Translations under genes and position numbers: made by a program | Part shown: piece after piece, positions 40,102 to 50,967 of the stretch | Numbering within the stretch: position 1 is the first letter of the stretch | Layout of the letters: each line of letters opens with the position of its first letter | The notes under the pieces: generated by a model | The model's database searches: none | Told to the model about the DNA's origin: nothing | Seen by the model: the letters and a program-made list of their open reading frames with translations, nothing else | Assembly (NCBI RefSeq): GCF_010499255.1 | Contig: NZ_JAAGRN010000003.1 | Span: forward strand, 301,189-365,188 | Length of the DNA stretch: 64,000 nt | Direction of reading: 5' to 3' | Source of the DNA: Sheuella amnicola | GTDB taxonomy: Bacteria > Pseudomonadota > Gammaproteobacteria > Burkholderiales > Burkholderiaceae_B

Positions 40102-42144
40102 ATAATCCACTAATTCTTTAGTGGCCGAATCCGGTGGAGCTGTCAGCAACGACACCACAATGATCGTTATAAACGCCACGCACGCACCAAACACGCCAGC
40201 CGCTGCCGGTTGCACATCCCAGAGCAGCCTGATTGGCGCACTTTTCGAAACACCTAAAAACATCTCACGCAACCAAGGTTGTGTGTAGACCATATAAGCC
40301 GAGGTGGTCAACATACCTGCAATCATTCCGAATGTGGCGCCCCATTTGTTTGCGCGTTTCCAGAAAAAACCGAGAACAAGAACCGGAAAAAAAGAAGATG
40401 CAGCAAACGAAAAGGCAGCGGCAACCAAAAATAAAATATCGGCCGGAGTTCTGGTGGCAGCCCACGCTGCGGCAAAAGCAACGATCAAGAGCAGCACTTT
40501 GGATAAAAGAACCCTTCGCCCCGCACCCATGCGCGGTGAGAGTATTCTGAACAGCGTATCGTGAGACAAGGAATTCGATAACGTCAGCAAAAGACCATCC
40601 GCTGTCGATAATGCCGCAGCAAGTGCACCGGCAGCGACCAGACCGGAAATGACATACGGCAGCCCCCCTATTTCAGGTCCGGCCAACACAACGACATCCG
40701 CGCCAACATGAATTTCGGATAATTGGACTATGCCATCCCGATTAACATCCACGATATCAATCAGGGACCGATCTACAGACGACCAGGCATGCACCCAACT
40801 CGGAAGGTCCGAAAAATATGTCCCCACCAGATCAGTATAAATTTCGTACTTGACCAGAATGGCCAATGCAGGCGCTGTCATGTAAAGCAAAAGAATGAAC
40901 AACAGGGACCAGAAGACCGATTTACGCGCATCGCTGACCGAAGGTGTCGTGTAGGATCGCATCAAAATATGTGGCAAGCCTGCTGTGCCCATCATCAAAC
41001 AAAGCACAAGCGCAAGAAGATTGTTACGCACAGATTCCGGTGAATCACCGGTAACCGAGGTAAATGGTTCGGAATGCGGAATAGGCGGAGCGGCTCTGAT
41101 TGCATAATCATCGCGCGCACGAGACCACATTGTTTTTGCTGCTTCGACACTTGCCGGGTAAGACGCCAGGGCGCGCTCCAAGGCGCGCACTTCGATCATG
41201 GGAGCGTCATTGGCTCGCGCGCGCAATATCTGAAGTCGAAGCTTTTGTTTTTCGGTCTCGAACGATTCTGGCAACGCATTGATTCGACTCTGCATTTCGT
41301 CCGATCGACTTTGCCACACCAATCGAACATCCCGTTCACTATTGTCATACGTGAGTTCACGCTCCCGTTCAGTGACTTGTTGCAAAACCGAACTGGCCGC
41401 GATTTGAGGCACCGGAACACTCGTCTGCTTGACTGCAAGCCAAATCACCGGAACCAGGTAAGCAATCAAAAGAATGATGTACTGCCCGACCTGTGTCCAG
41501 GTCACAGCCCGCATCCCCCCCAGAAACGAACAGACAAGCATGCCACCTAGCGCAATGAAGATACCGAGCTCGAACGAAATCCCGGTCATGCGTGTCGTGA
41601 TGATGCCCACGCCATAAATCTGCGCCACGAGATAGGTGAAAGAGCACAACACGGCGCAACAGACACCGATAAATCTGGGCAAATTCCCGCCAAACCGAAC
41701 ACCTAAAAAATCCGGAATCGTAAACCGACCGAATCGACGCAAATAGGGCGCAAGCAAAAGCGCCACCAGAACATATCCGCCCGTCCATCCCAGAATGTAG
41801 GCTAGGCCGTTATACCCGGTCAGGTAGAGGGTACCTGCCACACCAATAAACGAAGCCACCGACATCCAGTCTGCCGCGGTAGCCATGCCGTTATATACGG
41901 CTGGAACCCTTCTGCCGGCGACGTAATACTCGATGGGATCGGATGTGCGGCAAAAAATACCGATACCGGCGTATAAAACTACCGTCACCAGCAAAAAGAT
42001 ATAGCCAATCCATTGGCGTGCCAAACCCATGATCTCGAGCAAAGCCAGCACGAAAATCAGCAAAGTGAAACAAAATGTGTAAAGGCCGTAACCCCGCAAT
42101 AGTCCGGCACGAAACTCGGCTTGGGGAAATTGACCGCTATTCAT
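40084..42144 (-). CDS. Sodium:solute symporter, large subunit (VC_2705-like)
   Basis: This is a member of the sodium:solute symporter family related to ActP and VC_2705-type two-subunit transporters, probably for acetate or another short acid. From the ATG at 42144 it has 686 residues and 12-13 membrane segments. Signatures are ATAADWMSVASFIGVAGTLYLTGY and AAALSTADGLLLTLSNSLSHD. A soluble charged insert of about 100 residues (roughly 260-365) interrupts the membrane core. A perfect EF-hand-like loop DVNRDGIVQLSE lies at residues 466-477 (40714-40749). The start overlaps the small-subunit gene by eight bases. Confidence 0.9.
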
Positions 42145-42415
42145 GTCCGGACGCTGAGCCTGATAGGTTTTTACGCAGTTTTTTGTCCTCGCCATCCATC
42201 CGCCAGGCATAAAAGCCAACAATGATCAAAAAGAATGTGGGGGCTCCAAAAGCCGCCATCCAGAAAGAAAAGGGCCATCCGAACAGAAAAAAATGACCAA
42301 GACTTCGCGCAAAATAGAACGGCACAAACGTAATCAAGAACCAGACAAGCAACAAAACAGCGATCAACATTGAATTGCGGCGCCAGTAAAGCTTGAATCG
42401 TGGATTTTTCTGCAT
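42137..42415 (-). CDS. Symporter small subunit, DUF4212
   Basis: This 92-residue protein with two membrane segments is the usual small partner of VC_2705-type symporters. FKLYWRRNSMLIAVLLLVWFLITFVPFYFAR and GWPFSFWMAAFGAPTFFLIIVGFYAWRM are diagnostic of DUF4212. The ATG at 42415 (MQKNPRFKLYW) is preferred to a longer frame that adds unrelated residues. It overlaps the large-subunit start by eight bases, so the two are coupled. Confidence 0.9.
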   Translation of the reverse strand: MQKNPRFKLYWRRNSMLIAVLLLVWFLITFVPFYFARSLGHFFLFGWPFSFWMAAFGAPTFFLIIVGFYAWRMDGEDKKLRKNLSGSASGHE

Positions 42416-42454
42416 CAAAGTTCGTTCCGGGCGGAAATGGACGACTGGAAACAA

Positions 42455-42483
42455 CAACGGCTGACACATTGTGTCAGCCGTTG
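42455..42483. terminator. Perfect 13-bp hairpin between icd and the symporter genes
   Basis: CAACGGCTGACAC and its exact complement flank a three-base ATT loop. On the plus strand it is followed by TACTTTCTTTT; on the minus strand by TTGTTTCC, weakly U-rich. It lies about 180 bases past the icd stop and 40 bases before the symporter start. It could terminate icd transcripts, insulate the symporter, or serve as an operator. Confidence 0.5.
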
Positions 42484-42665
42484 CGTACTTTCTTTTATAA
42501 ACTGCTTTTTTTTATGTAGCCGATCCAACTGGCTTGCTCGTTTTGAGCTTTGTCTCCAACACCTGCATGCATTCATTCTGCACCAGCATAAGCTTATGCA
42601 CATCAGGGAATGCCCTAGTAAGAGGCATAAAAACTAAATCGATCCCAAAAAAGGTGCCAAACGTT

Positions 42666-43922
<1,257 letters not shown>

Positions 43923-44027
43923 GCGTTGCCTGAAAATCTATAAGAGATGCCAGCTATCTTAGCAAAGCGCGGCGGCTAAAATAAGGACTTCAACAAGCAC
44001 CTTGCCATCAAAGGCGGCCAGTCCGAT

Positions 44028-44456
44028 ATGTTTAATCCTTCGCGCGATCAAGTCAGGCAATTTTTTATCGACACATGGCGTAAACATCGCAACCATGAGT
44101 TACTGACCCCGCTGGAAGCTATGGCACTGGAGTGGATTGAACTGCATCCCGAGTATCACTCGGATCTGGACAATCCTGAATCAATGGCAAAAGAATTTAA
44201 TGTCGAAGAGGGAAGAACCAATCCCTTTCTACACTTATCGATGCACCTGGCAATTGCAGAACAAATTTCGATCGATCATCCTCGCGGCATTCGACATGCT
44301 TTCGAAAGCATCGCCTCACGTAGCGACGCGCATCATGCGGCCCACGAAATCATGGAATGTCTGGGAAAAGTAGTCTGGGAGTCTCAACGACTCGGCACAC
44401 CACTGGACAGCGACGCCTATATCGATCTGATTAAACAGAGAGCAAGCAGGGACTAG
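44028..44456 (+). CDS. DUF1841 family protein
   Basis: This is a conserved proteobacterial cytoplasmic protein of unknown function, recognised as DUF1841 by its N-terminal MFNPSRDQVRQFFIDTWRKH and by GRTNPFLHLSMHLAIAEQISIDHPRGIR. The 142 residues are rich in histidines and acidic residues (HHAAHEIMECLG), compatible with metal binding. It stands alone on the plus strand between icd and the cytochrome genes. Confidence 0.85.
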   Translation: MFNPSRDQVRQFFIDTWRKHRNHELLTPLEAMALEWIELHPEYHSDLDNPESMAKEFNVEEGRTNPFLHLSMHLAIAEQISIDHPRGIRHAFESIASRSDAHHAAHEIMECLGKVVWESQRLGTPLDSDAYIDLIKQRASRD

Positions 44457-44485
44457 ACCGCCCCTGCCTGTAACTTACCCGCTGC

Positions 44486-44514
44486 TACCCGCTTGATTTG
44501 TATTTTGGCGGGTA
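44486..44514. terminator. Weak terminator-like hairpin
   Basis: TACCCGC and GCGGGTA form a 7-bp stem with a 15-base T-rich loop, followed by TTTATT on the plus strand. It lies between the convergent DUF1841 and cytochrome genes and may end either transcript. Confidence 0.35.
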
Positions 44515-44527
44515 TTTATTGAAGTAA

Positions 44528-44890
44528 TTACTTACGAACAGCCAGAGGACCGGGCTGCTTGGCAAGCCAAGCCGAGACGTTCTCGATGTCAGCCTTGGAC
44601 AAGGCTGCAGCTTGACCACCCATGATGGCGTTTTTACGCACGTTGGCAGAAGCGGGTGCGCCGGAAGCGCCACGCTGATATGCCTTCAATGCATGAGCCA
44701 AAAAGTCAGCGTGCTGACCTGCCAGAATCGGATAAGCCGGCATGATGGGTGTCTTGGCATCGGCGCCATGACAGGAAGCGCAATTCTTGTCGTAGAGAGC
44801 CTTGCCGGCTGCCAGATCAGCTGCCTGACCCGTAGCGGACATGGCGATCAAAGAGGTGCCTGCGAGGGCGAGCAAAAGGTGTTTCATCAT
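44528..44890 (-). CDS. Periplasmic monohaem cytochrome c
   Basis: This 120-residue c-type cytochrome has a Sec signal (MMKHLLLALAGTSLIAMSATGQA) and one haem site CASCH (C37, C40, H41); an axial methionine is probably in the MPAYP or AIMGG segment. Size and motifs resemble cytochrome c4/c5-like electron carriers, with the family stretch PILAGQHADFLAHALKAYQRG. It lies nine bases after a second cytochrome gene; the two likely act together, or as halves of what is a dihaem c4 elsewhere. Confidence 0.92.
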   Translation of the reverse strand: MMKHLLLALAGTSLIAMSATGQAADLAAGKALYDKNCASCHGADAKTPIMPAYPILAGQHADFLAHALKAYQRGASGAPASANVRKNAIMGGQAAALSKADIENVSAWLAKQPGPLAVRK

Positions 44891-44899
44891 GGCCCCCGA

Positions 44900-45232
44900 T
44901 TATTTGAGATTGGAGTAATAAGCTGCCAGGTCGGCGATATCCTTGTCCGACAGGCTCTTGGAGATGGCGTCCATCGTAGGATGCGTGCGCTCGCCACTTG
45001 CGTAGGCACGCAGAGCAGCCTGGATGTATTCGCCATTTTGGCCGGCAATCATCGGCACCGAATACACCTCGGGGAAGCTGGCCCGGTAACCGGGAATACC
45101 GTGACAACCAATACACATCGACACTTTCGCATCCGAGGCTTTGCCGGCTACTTTAGGATCCGCGGCCGAGGCGGGAGCGGCAACTGAACAGGACAATGCC
45201 AGCGCGAGAGCGGCAAGCTTGATATGGGACAT
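44900..45232 (-). CDS. Periplasmic monohaem cytochrome c
   Basis: From the ATG at 45232 this is a 110-residue precursor with a signal peptide ending ASA-AD and one haem site CIGCH (C40, C43, H44). MIAGQNGEYIQAALRAYASGERTHPTM parallels the c4 half-domain. Earlier in-frame ATGs at 45247 and 45262 are possible but give a less typical signal. It is upstream of the other cytochrome gene in the same unit. The oxidase or reductase partner is not in the window. Confidence 0.88.
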   Translation of the reverse strand: MSHIKLAALALALSCSVAAPASAADPKVAGKASDAKVSMCIGCHGIPGYRASFPEVYSVPMIAGQNGEYIQAALRAYASGERTHPTMDAISKSLSDKDIADLAAYYSNLK

Positions 45233-45390
45233 ATTGAAGCGGTGCATGGTTATACGGTACATGTTTAAAAGTGGCAAAGTTCAATCCGGGAAGACTCCCA
45301 GCCGCAAAACGTTTGGATTGTACGATAATTGAAGCGTTTAGACTTATTCCAGCCATAATTTACAACTGAAATTCAATTTTTCGCAGACAA

Positions 45391-46272
45391 ATGACCTCAA
45401 CGACTCCTACCCAGTCCCAGAACCAGCGCTTTGACGGCACCGAACGATATGTGGCGACCGATGACCTGAAACTCGCCGTAAACGCGGCCTTGACCCTGCA
45501 GCGTCCCCTGCTGATCAAAGGCGAGCCGGGGACCGGCAAAACCATGCTGGCAGAAGAAGTCGCGGCTGCACTGGGCAGACCACTGTTGCAGTGGCACATC
45601 AAATCCACCACAAAAGCCCATCAGGGTTTATACGAATACGATGCGGTTTCGCGCTTGCGCGACTCCCAACTTGGCGATGAAAAGGTCAAGGACATTCACA
45701 ATTACATCGTTCAGGGGGTTCTGTGGCAGGCTTTCGTGTCGCCCGATCCGGTCGTATTGTTGATTGACGAGATCGACAAAGCCGATATCGAATTTCCTAA
45801 CGATCTGCTGCGCGAACTGGACCAGATGGAGTTTCATGTTTACGAAACCCGTCAGACCATCAAAGCGTTGAACCGCCCTCTGGTCATCATTACATCGAAT
45901 AATGAAAAGGATCTGCCCGACGCCTTTCTGCGCCGGTGCTTCTTCCACTACATCCGCTTTCCCGATCGTGAAACACTCAAGAGCATTGTGGATGTGCACT
46001 ACCCCAACCTGCATGCCGACGTGCTTCGCGCTGCCCTTGATACCTTTTTTGCGCTGCGCGATGCGCCCGGCCTTAAAAAGAAACCCTCTACCTCCGAATT
46101 CCTGGATTGGCTCAGACTGCTCATCGCGGAGGATGCGACCGCAGCCGAAATCGACGCACATGCCGCGACCGCTGTGCCACTTATGGCCGGCGCCCTGTTG
46201 AAAAACGAGCAGGACCTGCAATTGCTCGAACGCCTGGCCGCCGTCACCCGCGGCACCACTCGCCGCAACTGA
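45391..46272 (+). CDS. MoxR-type AAA+ ATPase
   Basis: MoxR ATPases act with VWA-domain partners as chaperones inserting metals or cofactors or activating complexes; CoxD is an example. The 293-residue protein has Walker A IKGEPGTGKTMLAEEVA (about residues 48-62), Walker B VVLLIDEIDKADIEFPNDLL, and sensor 1 VIITSNNEKDLPDAFLRRC. First of a three-gene unit with a GNAT gene and a CoxE-like VWA gene. Confidence 0.93.
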   Translation: MTSTTPTQSQNQRFDGTERYVATDDLKLAVNAALTLQRPLLIKGEPGTGKTMLAEEVAAALGRPLLQWHIKSTTKAHQGLYEYDAVSRLRDSQLGDEKVKDIHNYIVQGVLWQAFVSPDPVVLLIDEIDKADIEFPNDLLRELDQMEFHVYETRQTIKALNRPLVIITSNNEKDLPDAFLRRCFFHYIRFPDRETLKSIVDVHYPNLHADVLRAALDTFFALRDAPGLKKKPSTSEFLDWLRLLIAEDATAAEIDAHAATAVPLMAGALLKNEQDLQLLERLAAVTRGTTRRN

Positions 46273-46282
46273 GGGGATCAGC

Positions 46283-46897
46283 ATGTCGAATCAAGGCTTC
46301 AAAGTTCAACCTGCACCGTGCACTCTGAATGGTTATGGCGTGCGACTCGAACCAATGTCCATGGCTCACGCCGACGGACTCAGGATGGCCGCGCGCGACG
46401 GCGAACTCTGGAAACTGCGCGTCACTTCGGTTCCCGAGCCCGAACAAACTGAAGCCTATATCCAGACAGCGCTGGATGGCCTGAAAGCCGGTCACCGCGT
46501 ACCTTTTGTCGTAGTCGACGAAAAATCCGGCAAAGTCATCGGATCAAGCAGTTACCACGACATCATCGCCCCGGTCGCGCGCCTTGAAATCGGCTACACC
46601 TGGTACGCCAAAAGCATGCAGCGCACTCATGTCAATACTGCATGCAAACTCATGCTGATGACGCATGCCTTCGATACCCTGGGCGCGGGCGTTGTGGGAT
46701 GGCGCACCGATAACTACAACTTTGCTTCCCAGCGCGCCATCGAACGACTGGGCGCCAAAAAAGATGGTGTCATCCGTCACCATGCGATCAGACGCGACGG
46801 CACAGTGCGCGATACCGTGATGTACAGCGTGATAGCCGGCGAATGGGCAGAAGTCCGCAACCATCTTCTCTACCAGATGCACCGACATGCTGATTGA
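46283..46897 (+). CDS. GNAT-family N-acetyltransferase
   Basis: This 204-residue protein is RimJ/RimL-like (GVRLEPMSMAHADGL, later VIGSSSYHDIIAPVARLEIGYTWYAKSMQRT and FASQRAIERLGAKKDGVIRHH), so probably acetylates an amine or protein N-terminus. A GAGGGGA ribosome site precedes the ATG. It lies ten bases after moxR and overlaps the VWA gene by eleven, an insertion into a pair that is usually adjacent. Its substrate may be a component of that pair, or the placement may be incidental. Confidence 0.88.
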   Translation: MSNQGFKVQPAPCTLNGYGVRLEPMSMAHADGLRMAARDGELWKLRVTSVPEPEQTEAYIQTALDGLKAGHRVPFVVVDEKSGKVIGSSSYHDIIAPVARLEIGYTWYAKSMQRTHVNTACKLMLMTHAFDTLGAGVVGWRTDNYNFASQRAIERLGAKKDGVIRHHAIRRDGTVRDTVMYSVIAGEWAEVRNHLLYQMHRHAD

Positions 46898-48059
46898 TTT
46901 CTTCTACCACCTTCGCACGCACAAACTGAAGGTTTCGGTCAAAGAGTATCTGACCTTGCTTGAAGCGCTGTCGACACCGTTGATGCCGCCCACGCTTGAA
47001 GATTTCTATTTTCTGTCTCGCACTACTTTAGTTAAAGACGAAACTCAGTTCGATCGGTTCGATCGCGCCTTCTCAAGCTACTACAGAAGTCTTGAGCAAA
47101 AACTTCCTCCCGGCAAAAAAATCCCGCTGGACTGGCTAGTCAAGGAGTTCGAAAAAAGACTGACGCCGCAGCAAAAGGCCGAGCTTGAAAAACACGGCTG
47201 GGACAAGCTGATGGAAATGTTCAAAGAACGGATGGAAGAACAGAAGGGCAAACACGCCGGCGGCAACAAATGGATCGGCACCGGTGGCACCTCCCCGTTT
47301 GGCAATGGCGGCTACCACCCGGAAGGCATCCGCGTTGGTGGATCATCGGGCGGCAACCGCACAGCAGTCAAAGTCTGGGATGAAAGGCAATTCAAGGATT
47401 ACGACGACTCGATCGAACTGGGCACAAGAAACTTCAAGGTCGCTTTGCGACGGCTTCGCCGTTTTGCGCGAGAGGGTTCGGACCTCGAACTGGATCTGGA
47501 CGACACCATCTCAAGCACGGCACGTAACGCAGGTTACTTGGACATCAAACTGGTGCCGGAGCGTCACAATAACGTCAAAGTACTCATGCTTCTGGATGTG
47601 GGCGGAAGCATGGATGACCATATCGCCCGTGTCGAAGAGCTTTTTTCGGCCGCCAGTAGCGAATTTCGCAATCTGGAGGTGTATTACTTTCACAATTGTC
47701 CGTACGAATATTTGTGGAAGTCGAATCGTCGCAGACAGATGGAGCGCTTCGAAACCTGGGATGTATTGCGCAAATTCAATGCCGACTGGCGCCTGATTTT
47801 TGTCGGCGATGCCACCATGAGCCCCTACGAAATTCTTCAACCCGGCGGTTCGGTCGAGCACTACAACAAGGAGGCCGGCGCTGAATGGTTGCAGCGCATG
47901 GTCAATGCCTGGCCCAAAGCCGTCTGGCTCAATCCCGAGCCTCAGGCCTCCTGGCAGTATCGTCAATCCATCTCACTGATCCGCAACATCGTTCAGGACA
48001 AAATGTTCCCTGTGACGGTTGCCGGCATCGAACAGGCCATGAGACTACTGTCGAAATGA
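46887..48059 (+). CDS. VWA-domain protein, CoxE-like
   Basis: This 390-residue protein carries a C-terminal von Willebrand A domain with a MIDAS-like DVGGSMDDH (residues about 237-245); the first serine of the classic DxSxS is glycine. The N-terminal part (VSVKEYLTLLEAL, then helical segments and a glycine-rich GTGGTSPFGNGGYHPEG linker) is typical of the CoxE-like partners of MoxR. It probably binds a client complex for MoxR. Operon with moxR and a GNAT gene. Confidence 0.9.
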   Translation: MLIDFFYHLRTHKLKVSVKEYLTLLEALSTPLMPPTLEDFYFLSRTTLVKDETQFDRFDRAFSSYYRSLEQKLPPGKKIPLDWLVKEFEKRLTPQQKAELEKHGWDKLMEMFKERMEEQKGKHAGGNKWIGTGGTSPFGNGGYHPEGIRVGGSSGGNRTAVKVWDERQFKDYDDSIELGTRNFKVALRRLRRFAREGSDLELDLDDTISSTARNAGYLDIKLVPERHNNVKVLMLLDVGGSMDDHIARVEELFSAASSEFRNLEVYYFHNCPYEYLWKSNRRRQMERFETWDVLRKFNADWRLIFVGDATMSPYEILQPGGSVEHYNKEAGAEWLQRMVNAWPKAVWLNPEPQASWQYRQSISLIRNIVQDKMFPVTVAGIEQAMRLLSK

Positions 48060-48118
48060 ACCAAATCGGAACCGCGTGCTCCAACCGGTTCCAACCTAAT
48101 TAACAACGGGTGTATCAC

Positions 48119-50854
48119 ATGCGGCTATTGCTTCGCGCCTTTCTGGGCATAACCTTTGCTTTTCTGGCTTCTCAATCCTGGGCTTTCGCACCTCCGGCCG
48201 GTATCAAAGAAATCACTTCCGTCGAAGGCATTTCGGAATACACCCTTGAAAGCAATGGACTGAGGATTTTGCTCGCTCCGGATGACTCGAAACCCACCAC
48301 CACGGTCAACATGACGTATCTGGTCGGCTCGCGCCATGAAAACTATGGCGAAACCGGCATGGCACACCTGCTTGAACACATGCTGTTCAAGGGTACGCCC
48401 ACTTTTCCGAACGCGTTGGGCGAGTTCTCCAAACGCGGGCTACAGGCCAATGGCTCGACCTCTACCGATCGCACCAACTATTACGCCAGTTTTGCCGCCA
48501 ATCCCGAAACGCTCAAATGGTACCTGACATGGCAGGCCGATGCGATGGTGAACTCGACCATTTTGCGTCAGGATCTCGACACAGAGATGACGGTCGTGCG
48601 CAATGAAATGGAAAATGGTGAAAACAACCCGTTCCAAATGCTTTGGCAAAAAATGCTAGGGGTGGCCTTCCAGTGGCACAACTATGGCAAGACGCCCATT
48701 GGCGCACGTTCAGATGTGGAAAACGTCGACATTGATCAATTGCGCGCCTTTTATCGAACCTACTATCAGCCGGACAACGCTGTCCTGATCATTACCGGTA
48801 AATTCGATCCGCAAGCCGCGCTGCAGGACGTGCAACAGGCCTTCGGCAAATTGCCCCGCCCCACCCGCAAGATCCCCCCGGAATACACTGTCGAGCCCGT
48901 GCAGGATGGCGAACGTTCGATCACACTGCGTCGCAATGGTGGATCGCCCATGGTCGCAGCCATGTACCACGTCCCGCCGGCCGGTCATAAGGATTTTGCC
49001 GCCCTCGATCTGGCCAGCATGATGATGGCCGACACACCCGCCGGCCGCCTGTACAAGTCGCTTGTTCCGACCAAGCAGGCCACTAGCGTGATGGGATTTA
49101 CCATGGACGAATATGCTCCGGGCATTGTTATGTTTGGCGCGACGCTCGAACATGGCATGGATCCGGTTCGTGCGCTGAGCACGCTGACTGCGACTATCGA
49201 AGACATCGGCAAGAAACCTTTCACGAAAGAAGAACTTGAACGTGTTCGTACCCAATGGCTGACGGGCTGGGACAAAGTATTTAGCGATGCCCAGAAAATC
49301 AGCAGCGCACTCTCCGAATATGTCGCGATCGGAGACTGGCGCATGGTCTTCGTCGCACGCGATCGCATCCGTGCGGTCAGCCTCGAGGATGTTCAGCGCG
49401 TAGCCAGTGAGTATTTGGTCTCATCGAACCGAACCGAAGGAAAATACATCCCCACCGAAAAGCCGGTTCGCGCGCCATTGCCCACCATCCCTGACTTGAA
49501 GAAGGATTTGTCCGGCTATCAAGGTGATGGCGCAGCCAAACAGGTCGCCGCTTTTGATCCGACGCCTGCAAACATCGACGCACGCACTCAAGTCAAAGAA
49601 CTGAAGCTACCTAACGGAACTGTGCGCCTAGCCCTGTTGCCTAAAGAAGCCAGGGGCAATCGGGTCAAAGCGGTTCTGACTCTTCAATCCGGCTCAGTCG
49701 AATCCTTGAAGGGACAGCGCATGAACGCGATCGTTGCATCGGAGCTATTGCTGCGGGGCACGGAAAAATTATCGCGTCAGCAAATCAGGGACAAGATCGA
49801 TGCGCTCAAGGGTGAAGTGTCGATTTCCGGTGGCGCAGCCTCGGTTGTGATCGACATCGGAACAACAAAAGAAAACATCGACGAGCTAATGAGCTTTGTG
49901 CTTGCGGTCATCAAGGATGCGAATTATCCGCAAGACCAGATTGATGAATACATCAATAAAACCGTAACCGGCTTGAAGAGCGCCAAAACAGAACCAACTG
50001 CGATCGCATCACGCATGCTGAGCCGTCACGACAACCCCTGGGCCAAAGACGATATTCGTTATATGCCGACTTTCGATGAGTCCATCGAGGCTACCCAGGC
50101 CATCAAGCGCAGCGAACTCATCGCGTTTCATCAGAAGTTTCATGGCGCTGGTCAGATCGATGTCGCCGCGGTCGGTGATTTCGATCCGGTTAAATTCGAA
50201 ACGACCTTGACGCAAAGCCTGCAAAGCTGGAAACCAGCTGCGCCTTATCAGCGCATCTCCGACCCCTATCGCATGGTCAAGGCAGAACAGATGCAAGCGC
50301 TGACTCCTGACAAGGCCAATGCCTTTTATTTGGCGAAATTGCCTCTTGATATCCAAGATACACACCCGGATTTTCCGGCTCTGACCCTTGCCAATTTCCT
50401 GTTGGGATCATCGGAAACATCCCGTTTGTGGATGCGGGTCCGAGAAAAAGAAGGTCTTTCGTATAACGTACGCAGCAGCTTATCCGTATCAGCATTCGAG
50501 CCGAATGGTACCTGGTCCGTATACGCTATTTTCGCTCCGGAAAATCGCAAAAAAGTCGAAACAGCGATTTCGGAAGAATTGGCCCGTGCGGTTAAAGACG
50601 GATTCACCGAAATCGAAATCAAGGATGGGATTACTGCACTGTTGAATCTACGCAAGCTTTCCCTGGCTCAGGATCCGACGCTAGCGGTCACCTGGAATGC
50701 CTATTTGGAGCGTAAGCGCACGTTCGCCTGGGCTGAACAAATCAACCAAAAAATCGCCGCCTTGACTCCCGCTCAAGTGCACGAAGCTTTGCGCAAATAT
50801 CTAAAGCCGGCAGATTTCAGCAGCGTAGCCGCGGGTGATTTCGAGAAGAAATAA
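48119..50854 (+). CDS. M16 family zinc metallopeptidase (two-domain)
   Basis: This 911-residue exported protease has a signal peptide (MRLLLRAFLGITFAFLASQSWA) and two M16 halves. The zinc/catalytic motif is in HLLEH (H83, E86, H87), followed by the distal glutamate in VVRNEMENGENNPFQ. The C-terminal half has the noncatalytic fold with LPLDIQDTHPDFPALTLANFLLGSSETSRLWMRVREKEGLSYNV. Inverzincins of this type degrade peptides in the periplasm. The ATG at 48119 is chosen over a GTG nine bases upstream. A strong terminator follows. Confidence 0.93.
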   Translation: MRLLLRAFLGITFAFLASQSWAFAPPAGIKEITSVEGISEYTLESNGLRILLAPDDSKPTTTVNMTYLVGSRHENYGETGMAHLLEHMLFKGTPTFPNALGEFSKRGLQANGSTSTDRTNYYASFAANPETLKWYLTWQADAMVNSTILRQDLDTEMTVVRNEMENGENNPFQMLWQKMLGVAFQWHNYGKTPIGARSDVENVDIDQLRAFYRTYYQPDNAVLIITGKFDPQAALQDVQQAFGKLPRPTRKIPPEYTVEPVQDGERSITLRRNGGSPMVAAMYHVPPAGHKDFAALDLASMMMADTPAGRLYKSLVPTKQATSVMGFTMDEYAPGIVMFGATLEHGMDPVRALSTLTATIEDIGKKPFTKEELERVRTQWLTGWDKVFSDAQKISSALSEYVAIGDWRMVFVARDRIRAVSLEDVQRVASEYLVSSNRTEGKYIPTEKPVRAPLPTIPDLKKDLSGYQGDGAAKQVAAFDPTPANIDARTQVKELKLPNGTVRLALLPKEARGNRVKAVLTLQSGSVESLKGQRMNAIVASELLLRGTEKLSRQQIRDKIDALKGEVSISGGAASVVIDIGTTKENIDELMSFVLAVIKDANYPQDQIDEYINKTVTGLKSAKTEPTAIASRMLSRHDNPWAKDDIRYMPTFDESIEATQAIKRSELIAFHQKFHGAGQIDVAAVGDFDPVKFETTLTQSLQSWKPAAPYQRISDPYRMVKAEQMQALTPDKANAFYLAKLPLDIQDTHPDFPALTLANFLLGSSETSRLWMRVREKEGLSYNVRSSLSVSAFEPNGTWSVYAIFAPENRKKVETAISEELARAVKDGFTEIEIKDGITALLNLRKLSLAQDPTLAVTWNAYLERKRTFAWAEQINQKIAALTPAQVHEALRKYLKPADFSSVAAGDFEKK

Positions 50855-50871
50855 CTTTAAGCGACCTCAAT

Positions 50872-50909
50872 AAAAAAGGCTGTGATGAAAATTCATCACA
50901 GCCTTTTTT
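50872..50909. terminator. Bidirectional intrinsic terminator between the M16 protease and dnaJ
   Basis: A 17-bp stem with core GGCTGTGATGA and TCATCACAGCC has a four-base AAAT loop and is flanked by A6 and T7 tracts, so it works in both directions. It sits between convergent genes, just after the M16 stop and 58 bases before the dnaJ stop. Confidence 0.92.
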
Positions 50910-50967
50910 TATCCGATTAGTCGTTGGTTCTCATTAGCCGCTGGACCTCACCGGACAATTAGAGCGA

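Noticed and set aside
42437..42637. A 66-codon frame between the symporter and icd genes
   Set aside because: It reads through the hairpin, has no ribosome site, and its composition is not protein-like.
45628..46284. A 218-codon frame opposite moxR
   Set aside because: Fully inside a certain gene on the other strand, with no start signal.
48710..49255. A 181-codon frame opposite the M16 protease gene
   Set aside because: Antisense shadow with His/Arg-rich, non-protein-like composition.
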